Shown here: one piece after another, positions 10,201-21,682 of the stretch | How the letters are laid out: each line of letters opens with the position of its first letter | How positions within the stretch are numbered: the first letter of the stretch is position 1 | Assembly (NCBI GenBank): GCA_036897095.1 | Contig: JAYMSP010002792.1 | Location: 1-22,470 of the forward strand | Origin: Plantago elongata | Lineage: Eukaryota; Streptophyta; Magnoliopsida; Lamiales; Plantaginaceae | Length of the DNA: 22,470 nucleotides | Reading direction: 5' to 3' | Translations under genes and position numbers: made by a program | The notes under the pieces: model-generated | Seen by the model: the letters and a program-made list of their open reading frames with translations, nothing else | Database searches by the model: none | Told to the model about the DNA's origin: nothing

Positions 10201-13200
10201 GAAGATACAATAAAACAAACAGGCCTTTTCAGCTTCATTTCAGTTATAAGCAAATTATCAAGCTCATTGTCGACATTCCACAAGTGAAGCACTGACAGGC
10301 TGAATTGAAGAAGATCTTCTTCAAACAAGTGAACCCCCTGTTCTGATGTCAAGCCAGAGGAACCAGATGAAACTGAATCGCTCTTTACATTCACATGATG
10401 AAGGCTGGGCATCCCCGTTCCCAGTTCTTTTATTGGATCCTTTTGCCCGTAATGAGCATCATCTTCAGCTAGGACAGTTCCAGCACCCTTCGCATCATTG
10501 CTTGGTCCAGTATGATTGTCATCTATGGACAACTCCTTATTAGAACAAAGAGACATCAATGAAGTGAGATCAAAGCACAATGTCGAAACTCCAGGAATTG
10601 GAGAAGAGCTTTTAATTGGGTGATTTTCACTTTGGAAGACAGCTGGTGTGGGGTACCCAGACCTTGCCCCGGGTCCTCTGATAGTTTTTGATGTTGCAGA
10701 TCTATTGGGTACACGTGTACCTTCTACAGGTTTCTTCAAAGAAATCTCCTTCTGAGGATATTTCAGAGTGGATTTTGACAACTTTGAATCATCCATTGGC
10801 TGAAAAACTAAAGAGGACACTGAAGTATTAGCGTTTGTCATACTTCCTGATGAAATGCTTTCATTACACACTGCATAGAAATGATCAAACATTGAATGTG
10901 CAGCAGCTCCCCGAAGAATTCTCTCACGTGCACCCGTCTTTGCATCCCAAATGTATAAAATGTCAAGTGTATCAGTTTTTTCTGAGAGATGTGGACATAG
11001 ACATGCTATATAGCCTCTTACGCCATCCCATGCAACTTTTTCAGGAAAGTACGGATGTCCAGGAAACAATCTCTCTACTCTTGAAGTCTGAAGGGAAACG
11101 AGCGAGACACAAGAGTCATCGCCGACTGTCAAAAAGCAATCACTCCACGGGTATTCACTTTGATGTGGAGCAAGGATAATTTGGCGTACTGGAGCTACAT
11201 GCTGGTGCAAAACAGTAATAGGACTACCAGAGTCAAGATCCCAAACACGGACAGTGCAATCCATACTTCCTGACAGTAATACATGATGTGATGTGTACCC
11301 TTCAGACTTACTCACCATTTCATGTGAAGCTAAACACAGAACAGCTCCCACATGCCCTGAAAGAAACTGCTTCTCTCCATGTGAATCCTTTTTCTCATGA
11401 GGGTGTTGACTAAGAGAATCTACTGCTGTGAAAAACATGTCAAACTTAATGATTTGAATGTCACCATTGAATAAGCCATAAACAATGGCATAAGGTGCTA
11501 GGTGGTTTTCAGATATAACCATCGAAGAAGACACTGCTTGCTCTCCTTGGTTAGTGCCAAATCTGAGGATATCATCCTCATTGGCAGGATATACCAAATC
11601 ATATGAAGGAGCTTTATCACCAATGGAATGTTTTTCTTCATCCGAAATGTCGTGGATTGGGCCCTCAGTCTCACGTCCAGATAAAACAGAGTCCATAGTC
11701 CAATTGTCAGAAAGGCTACATTCTGCGACCAAGTTACATTCTGAAGGGATATCCTTTTCCAGAGGCAAAAGCCAAATAGTAACACTAGGTTTCCATAACT
11801 CATGTTTATTTACTTGGTAGCAAAGTGATTCAACACGCAGAAGATACTTATTTAAAGGTATAAAAGAAAAGGATAGACTAATGTCAGAAGGGTGCGACAC
11901 AGCGGGGATTGTATGTAGAAGCTTGCACGTGAAATTTTTGATTGAGTATGAGATCCCGTATATACAAGATTTACCTCGGTTATTCCATACCATTAATTTT
12001 TCTGCGATAATATTACTCGATATCCCTTCATCATTGCCCACAAATATGCCACCTATTACATACAAGTCATCCTCATGACAAAGTTGATCATCTGTAAAAA
12101 GTATCTTGCCAACAATAGTGCCATCATGTGCTTGCCTAAATGTGCAATGTGTTCGATGCAGAAGGCCTAAAACATGTCCATGCTTTGAAAAAGCAACTGA
12201 CAACCCTTTTTCTGTAGAGTAATCCATCCAGTCTAGTACTTCTAAACTCAATGAATCCTTTGGTGCCCCAGGCACAAGTGGTTCTTTGGGATCAGAATTC
12301 TTATTCATTGGCAAATGAAGTACTTTACCAAATGAATCAACAATCATCACTAATTGCTTCTCTATGTCATCTGGACGAGATACTATTGCCATTGAATTCA
12401 AAGGTCCCAGAGTTACATTACCATGGAAAACTGTTTGTACTATTGCAAGAGTATATGAGTCGATGATTATAACTGTACACTTCGAAGGATTTGCATCTTG
12501 TAATTCTCTGTCCTCAGTGTTGTGTAACTGGTGCCCTTTATTATGAGAACATACGATACATACGTATCTCATTTTTCCAGGTAACGACTTGATGATGACT
12601 GGACTCCCTGCCCAAGGGGGGATTTTCCTCCTCCTTCTACAGTGCCCACTTACTCTGCTCCAGATGCACAATACACCATCAGTGCAAGCACTTATTAGTG
12701 CATGGCATTGAACTGAATTAGGATTTGATATCGTATTACTACTGTTGGTGAACTCACCACTAACAGAATCATCATCAGGAACACATATCCCAAGATCAGC
12801 TACAGGAGCAGTATGGCCACACAACATTGCAACAGGTTTCATTTCCTGACATATAAAATCATATAATCAAATTAATTATAGTACTCCTATCTTAAATTTA
12901 TGAGATCCAAATTCCAGTTCATCGAGCTATTATAATCAACAGATACTACAGATCACGGACAAAGTTACATTAAAGTTGGATCGTGTCTCAGGAGACCTTC
13001 AACAAAGCTCCTCTTAATAATTCCTGAACATTTAGCTTCACGATTAATCTATTTCCTATCTAAATTCCTACCTTCAACTTGATCTAAGCTTTTACAGCTG
13101 TTCCCACAATACTGAATAGAATTTGGCACAATCAATGACTTAGTGTACTAGCTGACTAGCATAAACTTCAAATAACTAAAATCACAGAAATGAAAATGAG

Positions 13201-13507
13201 TAAATAATGAAAAAGTCATCAAGCAAAAGTATCCAATCGCAATGGCAATTAACAAAACAGTAGTGTTCATATAAAATTGGTACAGAATCATAGTGTTCAT
13301 ATAAAATTGGTACAGAATCACGAAGAGATGGTGACTGAAGAAAGGCATTACCGCTTTAACAGGAGAGGAAACGAGGTTCCACCAAATGATGGAGCCATCA
13401 GATCCGCCGGTGTAAAGAGTAGGCGGTTCGCGGATTACGGCGGTGGATATGACTCGTTGGACCGGCGGCGAGCCGGACCATATGCAGGCCACCGACTTGC
13501 ACTTCAT
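4249..13507 (-). CDS. WDR7-like: WD40-repeat protein of the WDR7 / rabconnectin-3 beta family (nine exons, complete)
   Basis: Exons in transcript order: 13507-13352, 12845-10137, 10051-9948, 9697-9628, 8652-7858, 6922-6720, 6124-6001, 5789-5583, 4386-4249. All junctions are GT-AG and phases agree, giving 4506 nt and 1501 residues, close to the length I recall for the Arabidopsis homologue At4g11270. Exon 1 starts MKCKSVACIWSG and holds the first WD strand (GGSDGSIIWWNL). More N-terminal blades follow (GHTAPVADLGIC; SACTDGVLCIWSR). A second WD group is near residues 550-690 (LSGSMDCTVRVWDLDSG, then DILYIWDAKTG). A helical middle region (about 955-1350) and C-terminal blades (FSPDGEGLVAFSENGLMIRWW, split here as SFSPDGE then GLVAFSENG) follow, ending LGTFQL. 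The animal family member pairs with DMXL proteins and assists V-ATPase assembly on endomembranes; the plant role is inferred. It is transcribed in the same direction as the PIAL gene upstream. Confidence 0.92.
4904..5080. mobile_element. Stowaway-type MITE in the last intron of the WDR7-like gene
   Basis: Left end CTCCCTCCATTCC (4904-4916) and right end GGAATGGAGGAAG (5068-5080) are inverted repeats with one mismatch. They are flanked by TA at 4902-4903 and 5081-5082, the Tc1/mariner-type target duplication. Length is 177 bp with no coding capacity. The interior is built of short repeated purine-rich units of the GTGAATAAAGT / GGAAAGAGAGT kind. It lies in the 4387-5582 intron, so it is removed by splicing. 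Confidence 0.85.
5263..5340. repeat. Imperfect short tandem repeat with TAG/TAC-rich units
   Basis: CATGTATTGG starts units at 5263 and 5295. Each is followed by a run of AGT triplets ending in AGTACTAATGCA. A shorter third piece containing TTATTGGATTAG follows. It is intronic in the WDR7-like gene, upstream (in transcript sense) of the Stowaway element. Confidence 0.7.
7170..7350 (-). mobile_element. TRIM-like LTR retroelement fragment (non-coding remnant)
   Basis: Read on the minus strand, TATCAGAGCC (7345-7336) resembles the initiator-Met tRNA primer-binding site of plant LTR elements (usual TGGTATCAGAGC). It is followed by a short non-coding stretch, a purine-rich tract near 7262-7242, and a block with CCTAACCTCTCACC and AAGCTTAGC like the LTR of miniature (TRIM) elements I recall. 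There is no coding part and no clear second terminal repeat, so it looks like a decayed fragment of fair age. It lies in the intron between WDR7-like exons 5 and 6. Boundaries are approximate. Confidence 0.4.
7456..7479. repeat. Perfect short hairpin (10-bp arms, 4-base loop)
   Basis: GCATCATTTA at 7456-7465 and TAAATGATGC at 7470-7479 are exact reverse complements around TACA. It sits in a WDR7-like intron; no function is evident. Confidence 0.8.
8653..9627 (-). other. Intron 4 of the WDR7-like gene, 975 bp
   Basis: GT-AG intron between the exon ending at 9628 and the exon starting at 8652. Short open frames on both strands here match nothing, and I see no repeat or mobile element in it. 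Confidence 0.75.
13261..13320. repeat. Perfect 30-bp tandem duplication in intron 1 of the WDR7-like gene
   Basis: Bases 13261-13290 are repeated exactly at 13291-13320 (unit begins TAGTGTTCATATAAAATTGG). The array ends about 30 bp inside the first intron from its 5' splice site at 13351. Exact identity suggests a recent slip. Confidence 0.95.
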
Positions 13508-14570
13508 CGGAGAATCGATCCCGACCGGTTCGCATAGGCCGGTTCTGAAATGTTTTGTTCGGGAAAAGAGGAGTGGTATGATCGTTTAGCTAAGCGCAAC
13601 AGTTTGTAGAGAGAGTAATGAAGTGTGATGTGTGAGTAACGAGGTTACATCAGCAATTAAATCTTGGCACTTTGCGGAGGTTGATTAAATTTAATCTGAG
13701 GTATAACTGTTTACACCAAATTTTAGTTGTGTTAATTTTAAATTTAAATATAACTAATAAATATTACTTAAACTCTAATTAACTTGTGAAAATTACATTT
13801 AGTATATCAAGTGTTTTTGTTGATTTTTTATTTATAAAGATTTAATTATGTCGGTATCTTAATCTCTTAATTATAATGAGATGATTAAATACGGTTAGAT
13901 TGTTCGATTCAATTAAAATGGAACGTTAATTCTGTCTTAAACAGTCTATATATTTGTCCAAATTCTCTAGAGAGTTACTGAAATTTGAGAGACTTTAGAA
14001 TTTATATTTTTAGTTATATTTATTTCAAAAAAATTATATTTAAAACTAGATCGGATAATGTTGTTAATAAAACGTTTTAAAATTACCTTGAATGAAGATT
14101 ATATAACTCGAGTAAAGTATGAGGCTACGAGCAGTCAAGCACCAAACATCATTGATTCGAAGGTGTTGCTTATTTAACGCAAGAGCTCAACAAAGTAAAC
14201 ATCAACGGGACAGACGCTCCTAAGACCTCTGGTCTAAACGGCAATGGCAATTTCAGGGATGATGGGCAAGAGAAAACCTCAGTATCACTGTCGGTCTAAT
14301 ATAACAACTTATCATAAAAACAACATACAGCCAGTTGCATACATGTAGATCAGAATTCTAGGACGAAAAACTGATATTCAGATTCCTATGCATAAAAAAA
14401 GACAGCCCCCCAAAGAAATGCAAGTTCAGAATTCTAGGTATACCTGCCGCCCCTACACAAATCCAGTTGGATAAATAGTTGTACTATAGAACTTTCACCG
14501 CCCTAGAACTAATAAAACAATTTCAAACAACAGCAAGAATTAATCACTTATATGAACAAAGAGATTCTTC
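13508..14570. other. Spacer between the PIAL 3' end and the WDR7-like 5' end
   Basis: The genes are in tandem on the minus strand, so this holds the PIAL 3' UTR (higher coordinates) and the WDR7-like promoter and 5' UTR (lower coordinates). The middle, about 13680-14100, is very AT-rich. I see no clear TATA box for the WDR7-like gene and no other gene. Confidence 0.6.
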
Positions 14571-17500
14571 CTACATCCCTTGACTGCTTGATGGTCCTGC
14601 CGAAGCAGGAGAACCCTGAGTTGCTCGATCAGCCAGGTGGGACTGGACATTAACAGGGAGAGATGCCACATTGGACACTGGTCGAGCAGCATGTGCTTGA
14701 GCTTGCTGGGTGGGACGAATAATGAACTGGTTCATTGCATCAGAATATGCCTGCCCGGTTAGAGCTCCACGCATCCGCACTGCGGGTCGCCAGTTTGGAT
14801 CCGCTGTGTCAAAAGAATTGGTTCTTGTCAGTTGCTGTGATGTCACTCCAGCATTCACCCTTTGGTCTACCTGAAATGGCATTCTGAGCGCAGTAGGATT
14901 GTTCCCTGAATATGAAGATACATCACCAGATGAATCCAAAGACATTTGTACAGCTCTGTTGGCAGCTGCGAGCAATTGAGAATTTTGGCTGCCGACTCCA
15001 ACATGACGCTGGGACCGCTTGAAGATGAAAGATTGCATATACCTTGGTGAATGATTAGTTGCTGGAGGCCTGATATTTCCCGTATGCGGACTTAAATTTT
15101 GGTGCTCTCTTGAAGTTCTGTAACCAGGTGGTACCTGATTCTGAGACTGAGGGCCAGCATTCCGCTGAGCAAGCAGACAAACAAATTATTTGGAGTGAGG
15201 TAATCTTTATAAACACGACAAATTCACAAGTTAAAGCATCAATCTCACTGTTGACATAGAAAAATGATTTATTCTTCTAAGAGGAAAATGCATGAAATGA
15301 AAACGTTAACCGTGCCCTAATTTATGTATTGCACAGCCATACTTCCATAAACTCTGCACTAAAACCCCTTCCTCCCCAAGTTGAGAAATTCTAGATGCGA
15401 ATACAAATTCCTCAATCTGAGAGGATTGGAATTTTAGAGCAGCAAGAGTATATGCAATGAGAATGACACAGCGAGATCTGTGCCAGTTGTAATGAGGAGT
15501 TTCTCTGTTGCTTTATTCTTTTTACTAAAGAAATTCAGCAGTAGGTTCTTGCACATGTTGAACGGGTTTAAATTAATTAAAACGCACAAACGGGCACTCA
15601 GTTACATGTGACCCTGAATACTGACTCAAAGCCGGTGATGCATGTTGAATGGGTTAAAATTAATTAAAAAGCACACAGGGCACTCAGTTACCTGTGACCC
15701 TGGATACTGACTCAAAGCCGGTGATGACAAATGCGGGTTCTGTGAGCTTGAACGACTGGTTGTGTTCATGCTTGCAGGAGATGGAAGTGGATTTGGTGAA
15801 GCTATTGGGAGGCTATTTTGCCTCATAAAAGTGTTTGGAGTGCTTCTGGACCTTGGTACTGTCGAAGGATACGGAGTCTGCATAGATGGTAGAGCCTGAA
15901 CTGCAACTGGTGCTGCGGCCACATTACTGGCTTGTAACTGTGCTAAAGTTCCATAATCACTAGTGATGGCTGGATTCCCATCATATTGGTACTCGCATTG
16001 TGCCACTGGCACCGTTCCGAAACCATTCCCACAGAAGGCATCAATTTCTCTGTTTGGAACAGAAGACGTGCTAGACTCAAGAACTAATTGAGACCCACCA
16101 TAGTTTGTATTCTGCTGAACATTCAACGGCCCAGCTCCAAAGGTTGACCTATAAATTCCTGACCAGAAGTCGTCATTACCATAACTCGTATTAGTACTTG
16201 GCACCAAAGATTCATTTTGTGAGACAACGGGGTCAAATTTTTTATCGTAAATTTCAGGAGTGACTTCAACATCCATAGCATCGTCTGTTCCAGTAAGGTC
16301 CAGTACATTGACCGGTGAAGTTGGCAGGCTGACATTTTCAGTATCATTTTCACCAGAATTGGAGGTCTTACCATCTGGATTCTGTGTAGCCTCATCAGTT
16401 CCCATGTCATTTTTCCATGATCCATCTGAGGAGACAATTATGTGATTTACATTTGGCCCAATCTCTTTCAGGATCTGAGAATACCCAAATCAATCAATCA
16501 AAGTAGACAGAGAATGCATGAATTAATTTTAAAAAAGAAGACAAAACTACTTACCTTAACAATTTTTTGATCAATGCGAAGATCAGTAAAACACACAGGC
16601 TTACTACAGTGTGGGCAACGCCAAGTAGGGAACCTTGAGTTCATGTCCACGTAGTTGTCAAAATCAAAACACTGAAAACAAATCAATCAAAACCCAAAAA
16701 AGGATAGAACTAAAATATCTGTCATGAACTCATAATAGACTTTTACTTCTCACTGATTAAAAAAGATAACATAGGTTTAGAGAACCCTCTGGTGGCAAAT
16801 CAGCATATAGAACTGGGCTCCCACAATCAATTATGGCAAGGAAATCCACAAAATAACTGATGACCCTTGATCCAGAATGAGATACACTTAAAAAATCTGA
16901 TGCTTTACCATTCTTTTGAATGGTAATAAGATGTTATTAATGGAAATAAAAGGAGTACATAAGCCATGTACCTTTAAGAAAGGAGGAAATAAAGAGAAAC
17001 AAATCAGCTATACTAGACAGGAGATTTGAAGGCACAAAATTAAAGAACATAACAAAGTCTAAGAGAAACTACCTGGATATGTTTACATAAATGTCCTTTG
17101 ACAGGAGTCTGAATTCTCGTGAAACTGTCATGATGAAAGAAAGTAGGCAATTCAAGAACGTTACCATGGAAAAACTTGTAATGAGATACATGGAATGACA
17201 GTCCAGTAAAATTTCGTGCAAAAGGGTGATGGTATTAGTAAAAGCACCCGCAGGTAATGTTGCTAAATTTGGAGGACCAAGTGCAGCACATGTACAAAGA
17301 GCATAGAGTTCCCAAGTATAAATGAGAAAAAGTTCTCTCTACCAACAAATCTGGTTAACAGGCAAATATGAAGGTTACCTAATAGGACAATTCAATGTTA
17401 TGCGGAACGGACCCTCGATAATGTCAGGATCTACAGAGAGAGGAACAGAAGAGTCAGGAAATGAACACAAACTAGTTAACTAGAGTATTATTATCTGAGT

Positions 17501-20500
17501 ACCCCTTTAGATGTCAGAAAAAGATTACTATAGGATTATTAACCTCTTGCCAGAAATCATTTCAGGAACTCCTGTTAAGTCAAATAACTAGATGAGCATG
17601 TCTTGATATTCTACTAAACGGAGTTGAGCGATATAAATATTAACCAAAATAATGAATCCCTAGAAAATGATTTTTTATAAGCATGTCACCTGAATCTAAA
17701 GTTGCAGGCACGTGATCTTGAAGTCCACCGCTGCCAGGGCTTGGTACCTGACTCATGAGGGCCATTGCAATGATATAATTTCCTGCACAGATGATCAACA
17801 TCAGAGAACATCTACAATATTCACAAGAATATAGAGTTCAAACAACAATACTTTTACCAAACACACCTTCAAAATTGCCAACAGCTTGAAGCAGATTGGA
17901 TCCATACTGCAGATACTGTCTCATAACTGTAGGAATTTGAGGCCCCGACTCCTAGAATAGGCAAAAATATTCCAAATGTAAATTTTTAAGGCAGTTACCT
18001 GAGTGCATAAACCAATGCAAAATTGACATACCCTGAAATTACTAGTTCTCTTCTCAACTGGCTTTCCATTCAAGAGAAAACTGCAGGAAATAAACATGAC
18101 AACATACATAAATTGAGCATGTCGGTAACACTCCAATTGTGTCCAAATTGGATAGAAACATAGATTGGGAAGAAGGCCATACCTCACTTTGGGAGGTGTA
18201 ATCAGGCAGGAAGATGACTCAATACTATCAGTTTGAGCAACAAACAAACTCTGTAGGCAAAAAAGGATGATCATGAATTGTTTTTCCATGAAACCGAGGC
18301 ACGCATATGTATAACAAATGCACCAAAATAACTAAACTTCCAGTTAAAGACACGTTTACTTTTGAGTTATCCTATAAATACTCAATCTTCCACTATCTTT
18401 AAAACATGACCTATCACTGGCATTCCATTAAGATCCGGGAAGGCAAAATAAACGCTTCAATTTTGTATAACTAATTTTACGTTTTGGTTAACGCTGATCT
18501 CACTAGGAAAAAACAGAACAAGAACAGAGAATATAATGTCACTGTCAGCAACCGGGCCAGTATGGAGCAGATTTGTCCTTTACGAGTTTATTTGGTAGCT
18601 ATAACCTGTGTTGCTTAGACTATTGTGGATTGCAAGAAACAAACTGTAAGTGTAACATGTAGCAACTTGATATAATTGTTATCCTGTGAATTGTTAAAAT
18701 AATTTATAATTAGAGAAAATTTATTTTACATTTAGGCTCACTTTGAAAATGCTCTAAAACCTTCTTTTTTTACACTTAGCACATCAAAACAATTCAAACC
18801 AATTTACCATAACCCAAAGGTTGGACGGTGTTAATTTCTGCCGTTCAAATTGTTAAAATGCGACTTTTTTTTTGTCTTCATGGACGTTTCTTATTGTTCG
18901 CTGACATAATTTCATGTGAACACCATGAGATCAATCAATACATGAGTAAAGATTCAAAAAGAATGAATGAAAACAAGTACAAATGCAAGTATGAACCACA
19001 AAGGAGACTTTAGTGTCATTACTGTCCTCCATGTAAAATGTTGTTGAAGAAATCAATAATAAAACACAGAATTGGTTATAGTAAAATTGAGCAAATGTAC
19101 ATACAACCTTTGGGTTAGGGCGAAAGCTTTTTAAACGTATTGGTTCAGATTGAGAATTAAAAATTTAAAGCTTACCAATTTCTCTCCTGGGGCACCCCTA
19201 AAGTTCTTCAAGATCTGGAAGTCACTCAGATAAGCTCCAAATCCAGGCTACAGAATGAAGTGTAAACTTAAATATTGTTAGAAATTGAGCATGTATCATA
19301 TGATGTGATTGTGAGAAGGGAAAGTACCTGTGCAACAGCAAAAGCAAATATTTGACCCATTTTCTGTCTAGGATAAAATCTGCATGCATCAGCAAAACAA
19401 ACTTTTTTCAGTTGCCACACAGAAGACTCCAAGTGTAGAAAGTACTCCATATGTTGTGCACTGTGATTTTAAGGTATCAATATAGATGAATTGGTCTGAA
19501 AATCCTCCTGTCCATTTGTGCTAGGCAGCTATCAGACTTGGATAGCGGGACAAAACAAAGAGCTATGGCCTAACCTTTTTAAAAGTTGGAAAAGAAGTAT
19601 AGAAGGAAAAAGATTTCCATCTCAATACAAGCTCCCGGGGGGGGGGGGGGGGGGGGGGGTCTCATCATAGCTTGTTCTTGTATGTGGTTAAGCTATGCGG
19701 ATTGTGGACATAGATCCGATCAAGTGATTAAATGAAAACCAATGCAGAACTTCCACCCGAATAATATGATAAGCAGTAGACTAATAGAGAACCCCTTCCC
19801 TTGGATCGAAGAGCAATATAGAGTTTATCAATTTATAAACATCCCTTGATGGGAAGTCCAGATAAATTGCAACAGATTGACTGCAAAAACTTTATGAAGA
19901 TGAAAAATTTTTGGTTTTCCTACAATGTGGAACTTTCCTTCATGCTGAACAAGTGAAGACTAAGGGTCACTATCATCAGGTTTTTGCCAGAGGTATTAGA
20001 GCGTTCCACTCTCATGTGCCAGTAACCAACAACAAATAATGGACAAGTAACTCCCTTTATCACACTAAACCTAGCTTGAGGCTCATAAGTTTGAAACCTT
20101 GAACACTACAAAACAAGTTTTAGCAAGCAAGATATCATGTAAACACGTTATAATAGCATCTGCCCATCACAATTCTCTGGCAAGTCAATCTGTATTTAAA
20201 AATATTTGGATACACAGTATATTACCGCGACATGATTGTTGATATAACAGAATGATGGTGAGAGCTGAGCTCGTTGAAAAACGGAGACACCGTACCAAAG
20301 TTACTCCCTATCTGCAGGCGTGAAAAAAGATAAGATAGGGGGTGGACCGTGGATCTTGTATGCAGAAAGAAAACAATAAAAAATAAAAAATTAATGAAGA
20401 TAACAATAGCAAATAAATAATTAGATAAGACTGTAATCAACCTCATTTAAGAGCTTCATTACTTCTTCAGTATCCCGATCTGAATACCACCCGCTTTTAC

Positions 20501-21682
20501 AAGCGCCCTATAAGACACCAAAGGCTCATCAGTAGAACTACAATGCATAGAAGTGACTCATCCATCGGTAATTGGTTGCTGACCAGTAAAATACCGCGCA
20601 TCCATTGTATACATGCATAGGGCATACTTACACATCGAAAATACAAAAGACTTTGAGATTTCATAAGAATCATAACATCAGTTTCCGATAAAAAGTCATT
20701 GATCGGCACTTTGGAACCCGTCATTTAAACAACCAATTGATGCCAACTCCTATTGTTACAGTGCCTGACTGATACTTGGTATATGTGGTGCATTTATCAA
20801 CAGCAAAATGGCTCTAGGGATAAATCATCCTCAGATGTCAACATTTAATGTCACATAAACAGCAGATTCCCCAAAGGCAAGTACTCCATCAAATGTAGGT
20901 ACAATATTGTGGTACCCATGTACTTTGGCCCTTATAGTAGTAAGAGAATGTCCGTGAGATACATTGGCTCTCTGTGCATCAGATTTTGTCAACAAAAAAA
21001 GGTAAAATTATCCTCAGTTCATAAAAAAATTAATGATTAATTAAAACAAACATGTCATTAGTTAAATTTTCATATGGAAAGTGCTTTACACGTGCATTTT
21101 GGGTCTGACTTCCAGTGGAGATGTATCTCATGCACATTTTTCAGCAACTTTAGGGCCAAAGTACAAGGAATTCGACAGGATATACTCCCTCCGTCCAGGT
21201 TGAGACTACACCTTGTGTGCTGAGCACAGGACATAAGAAAAGTGGGGGTTTTTTGTAGGGTATTATTTAAATAATAAGTAAGCGATTGAAAGTGGGATCT
21301 AAAGATGGGTATTACTATTTTAATAGTGAATAAATAAATGGAAAGTGAGGTATTAGTTGAATAGAATATTATAAAAGTTGATATATTTGGGCTGTGTGGT
21401 TTTATGCAAAAGGAAATGTGTGTAGTTATATATAACCATATGGACGGAGGGTGTAGTACCTGAAATGGACGAAGCCACTCTTAAGTACCAAAATGGCACT
21501 GTCTTACTCTAGAGTAGAATTTTCCTAATTTACCCGCTTCCCGGACCACTACAGGATGGCATTGAAAGAAAATCTGTGAGATCATATATATACAGGGTAG
21601 GGACATGTTTTACCTTGACAGAGAACAAGAGAGTCATAATAGAAGATTGCAGCTCTCGGTCATCACCATAAGATTGGCAAAT
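14571..21682 (-). CDS. PIAL2: PIAL-type SP-RING E4 SUMO-protein ligase (5' end beyond the window)
   Basis: Exons in transcript order: 21682-21614, 20507-20442, 20311-20226, 19379-19328, 19247-19176, 18250-18183, 18080-18032, 17951-17867, 17782-17690, 17430-17379, 17124-17073, 16671-16555, 16474-15692, 15164-14571. Phases agree across all, giving 745 residues to a TAG stop. The SP-RING spans about residues 239-276 with C244, H246, C249, C267 and C270 (C-x-H-x2-C-x17-C-x2-C) and RCPHCSKPVCF. VLDLT at 344-348, before an acidic stretch, is a SUMO-interacting motif. The Ser/Pro/Gln-rich tail keeps the block NWRPAVRMRG (672-681) and IIRPT. In Arabidopsis PIAL1/2 extend SUMO chains in the nucleus and act with MOM1 in transcriptional silencing (established). 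Compared with those proteins, roughly the first 90 residues are missing, presumably encoded beyond 22470. PIAL1 versus PIAL2 is not resolved. Confidence 0.9.
15165..15691 (-). other. Last intron of the PIAL gene
   Basis: Intron between donor CAG|GTAACT (exon end 15692) and acceptor TTGCTCAG (exon start 15164). Apart from the tandem duplication at its 5' end, I see no other element. Confidence 0.8.
15554..15726. repeat. Tandem duplication of about 87 bp spanning a PIAL exon-intron border
   Basis: Copy at 15554-15640 and copy at 15641-15726 align along their whole length with a handful of differences (shared core CTCAAAGCCGGTGATG). The right copy contains the true exon end and 5' splice site (CAG|GTAACTGAG at 15692/15691). 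The left copy carries the same context as CAT|GTAACTGAG at 15606/15605. Confidence 0.93.
18251..19175 (-). other. PIAL intron, 925 bp
   Basis: GT-AG intron between exon 19247-19176 and exon 18250-18183. It is AT-rich with several homopolymer runs. A short + strand open frame at 18828-19013 has no recognisable domain. I see no mobile element. Confidence 0.7.
19380..20225 (-). other. PIAL intron, 846 bp, containing a long G run
   Basis: Intron splitting an Arg codon (CG|A) between exon 20311-20226 and exon 19379-19328. It holds the 23-base G homopolymer; otherwise I see no gene or mobile element. Confidence 0.75.
19637..19659. repeat. Homopolymer of 23 G
   Basis: An uninterrupted run of 23 G on the + strand, preceded by CTCCC, in a PIAL intron. 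The transcript would carry 23 C. G runs of this length can fold into quadruplexes and are also prone to sequencing length errors. Confidence 0.95.
20919..21165. mobile_element. MITE-like element with terminal inverted repeats of about 47 bp, family unassigned
   Basis: The left end TGTACTTTGGCCCT (from 20919) and right end AGGGCCAAAGTACA (to 21165) are exact inverted repeats. Similarity continues inward for about 47 bp, including TGAGATACAT on the left and ATGTATCTCA on the right. Length is about 247 bp with no coding capacity. I see no certain target-site duplication, so superfamily is open. It sits in the PIAL intron between exons 21682-21614 and 20507-20442. Confidence 0.7.
21185..21453. 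mobile_element. Stowaway-type MITE in a PIAL intron
   Basis: Left end CTCCCTCCGTCCA (21185-21197) pairs with right end TGGACGGAGGG (21441-21451). TA precedes the left end (21183-21184) and follows the right end (21454-21455), as expected for Tc1/mariner-derived MITEs. Length is about 269 bp, with no coding capacity. It begins about 20 bp after the preceding MITE-like element, in the same intron. Confidence 0.83.

Noticed and set aside
10835-11179. 114-codon + strand open frame and several others over 10125-12546
   Set aside because: Antisense shadows of the 903-codon WDR7-like exon, which carries the recognisable WD repeats.
18828-19013. 61-codon + strand open frame in a PIAL intron
   Set aside because: No domain, no promoter signals, typical of chance in AT-rich intron DNA.
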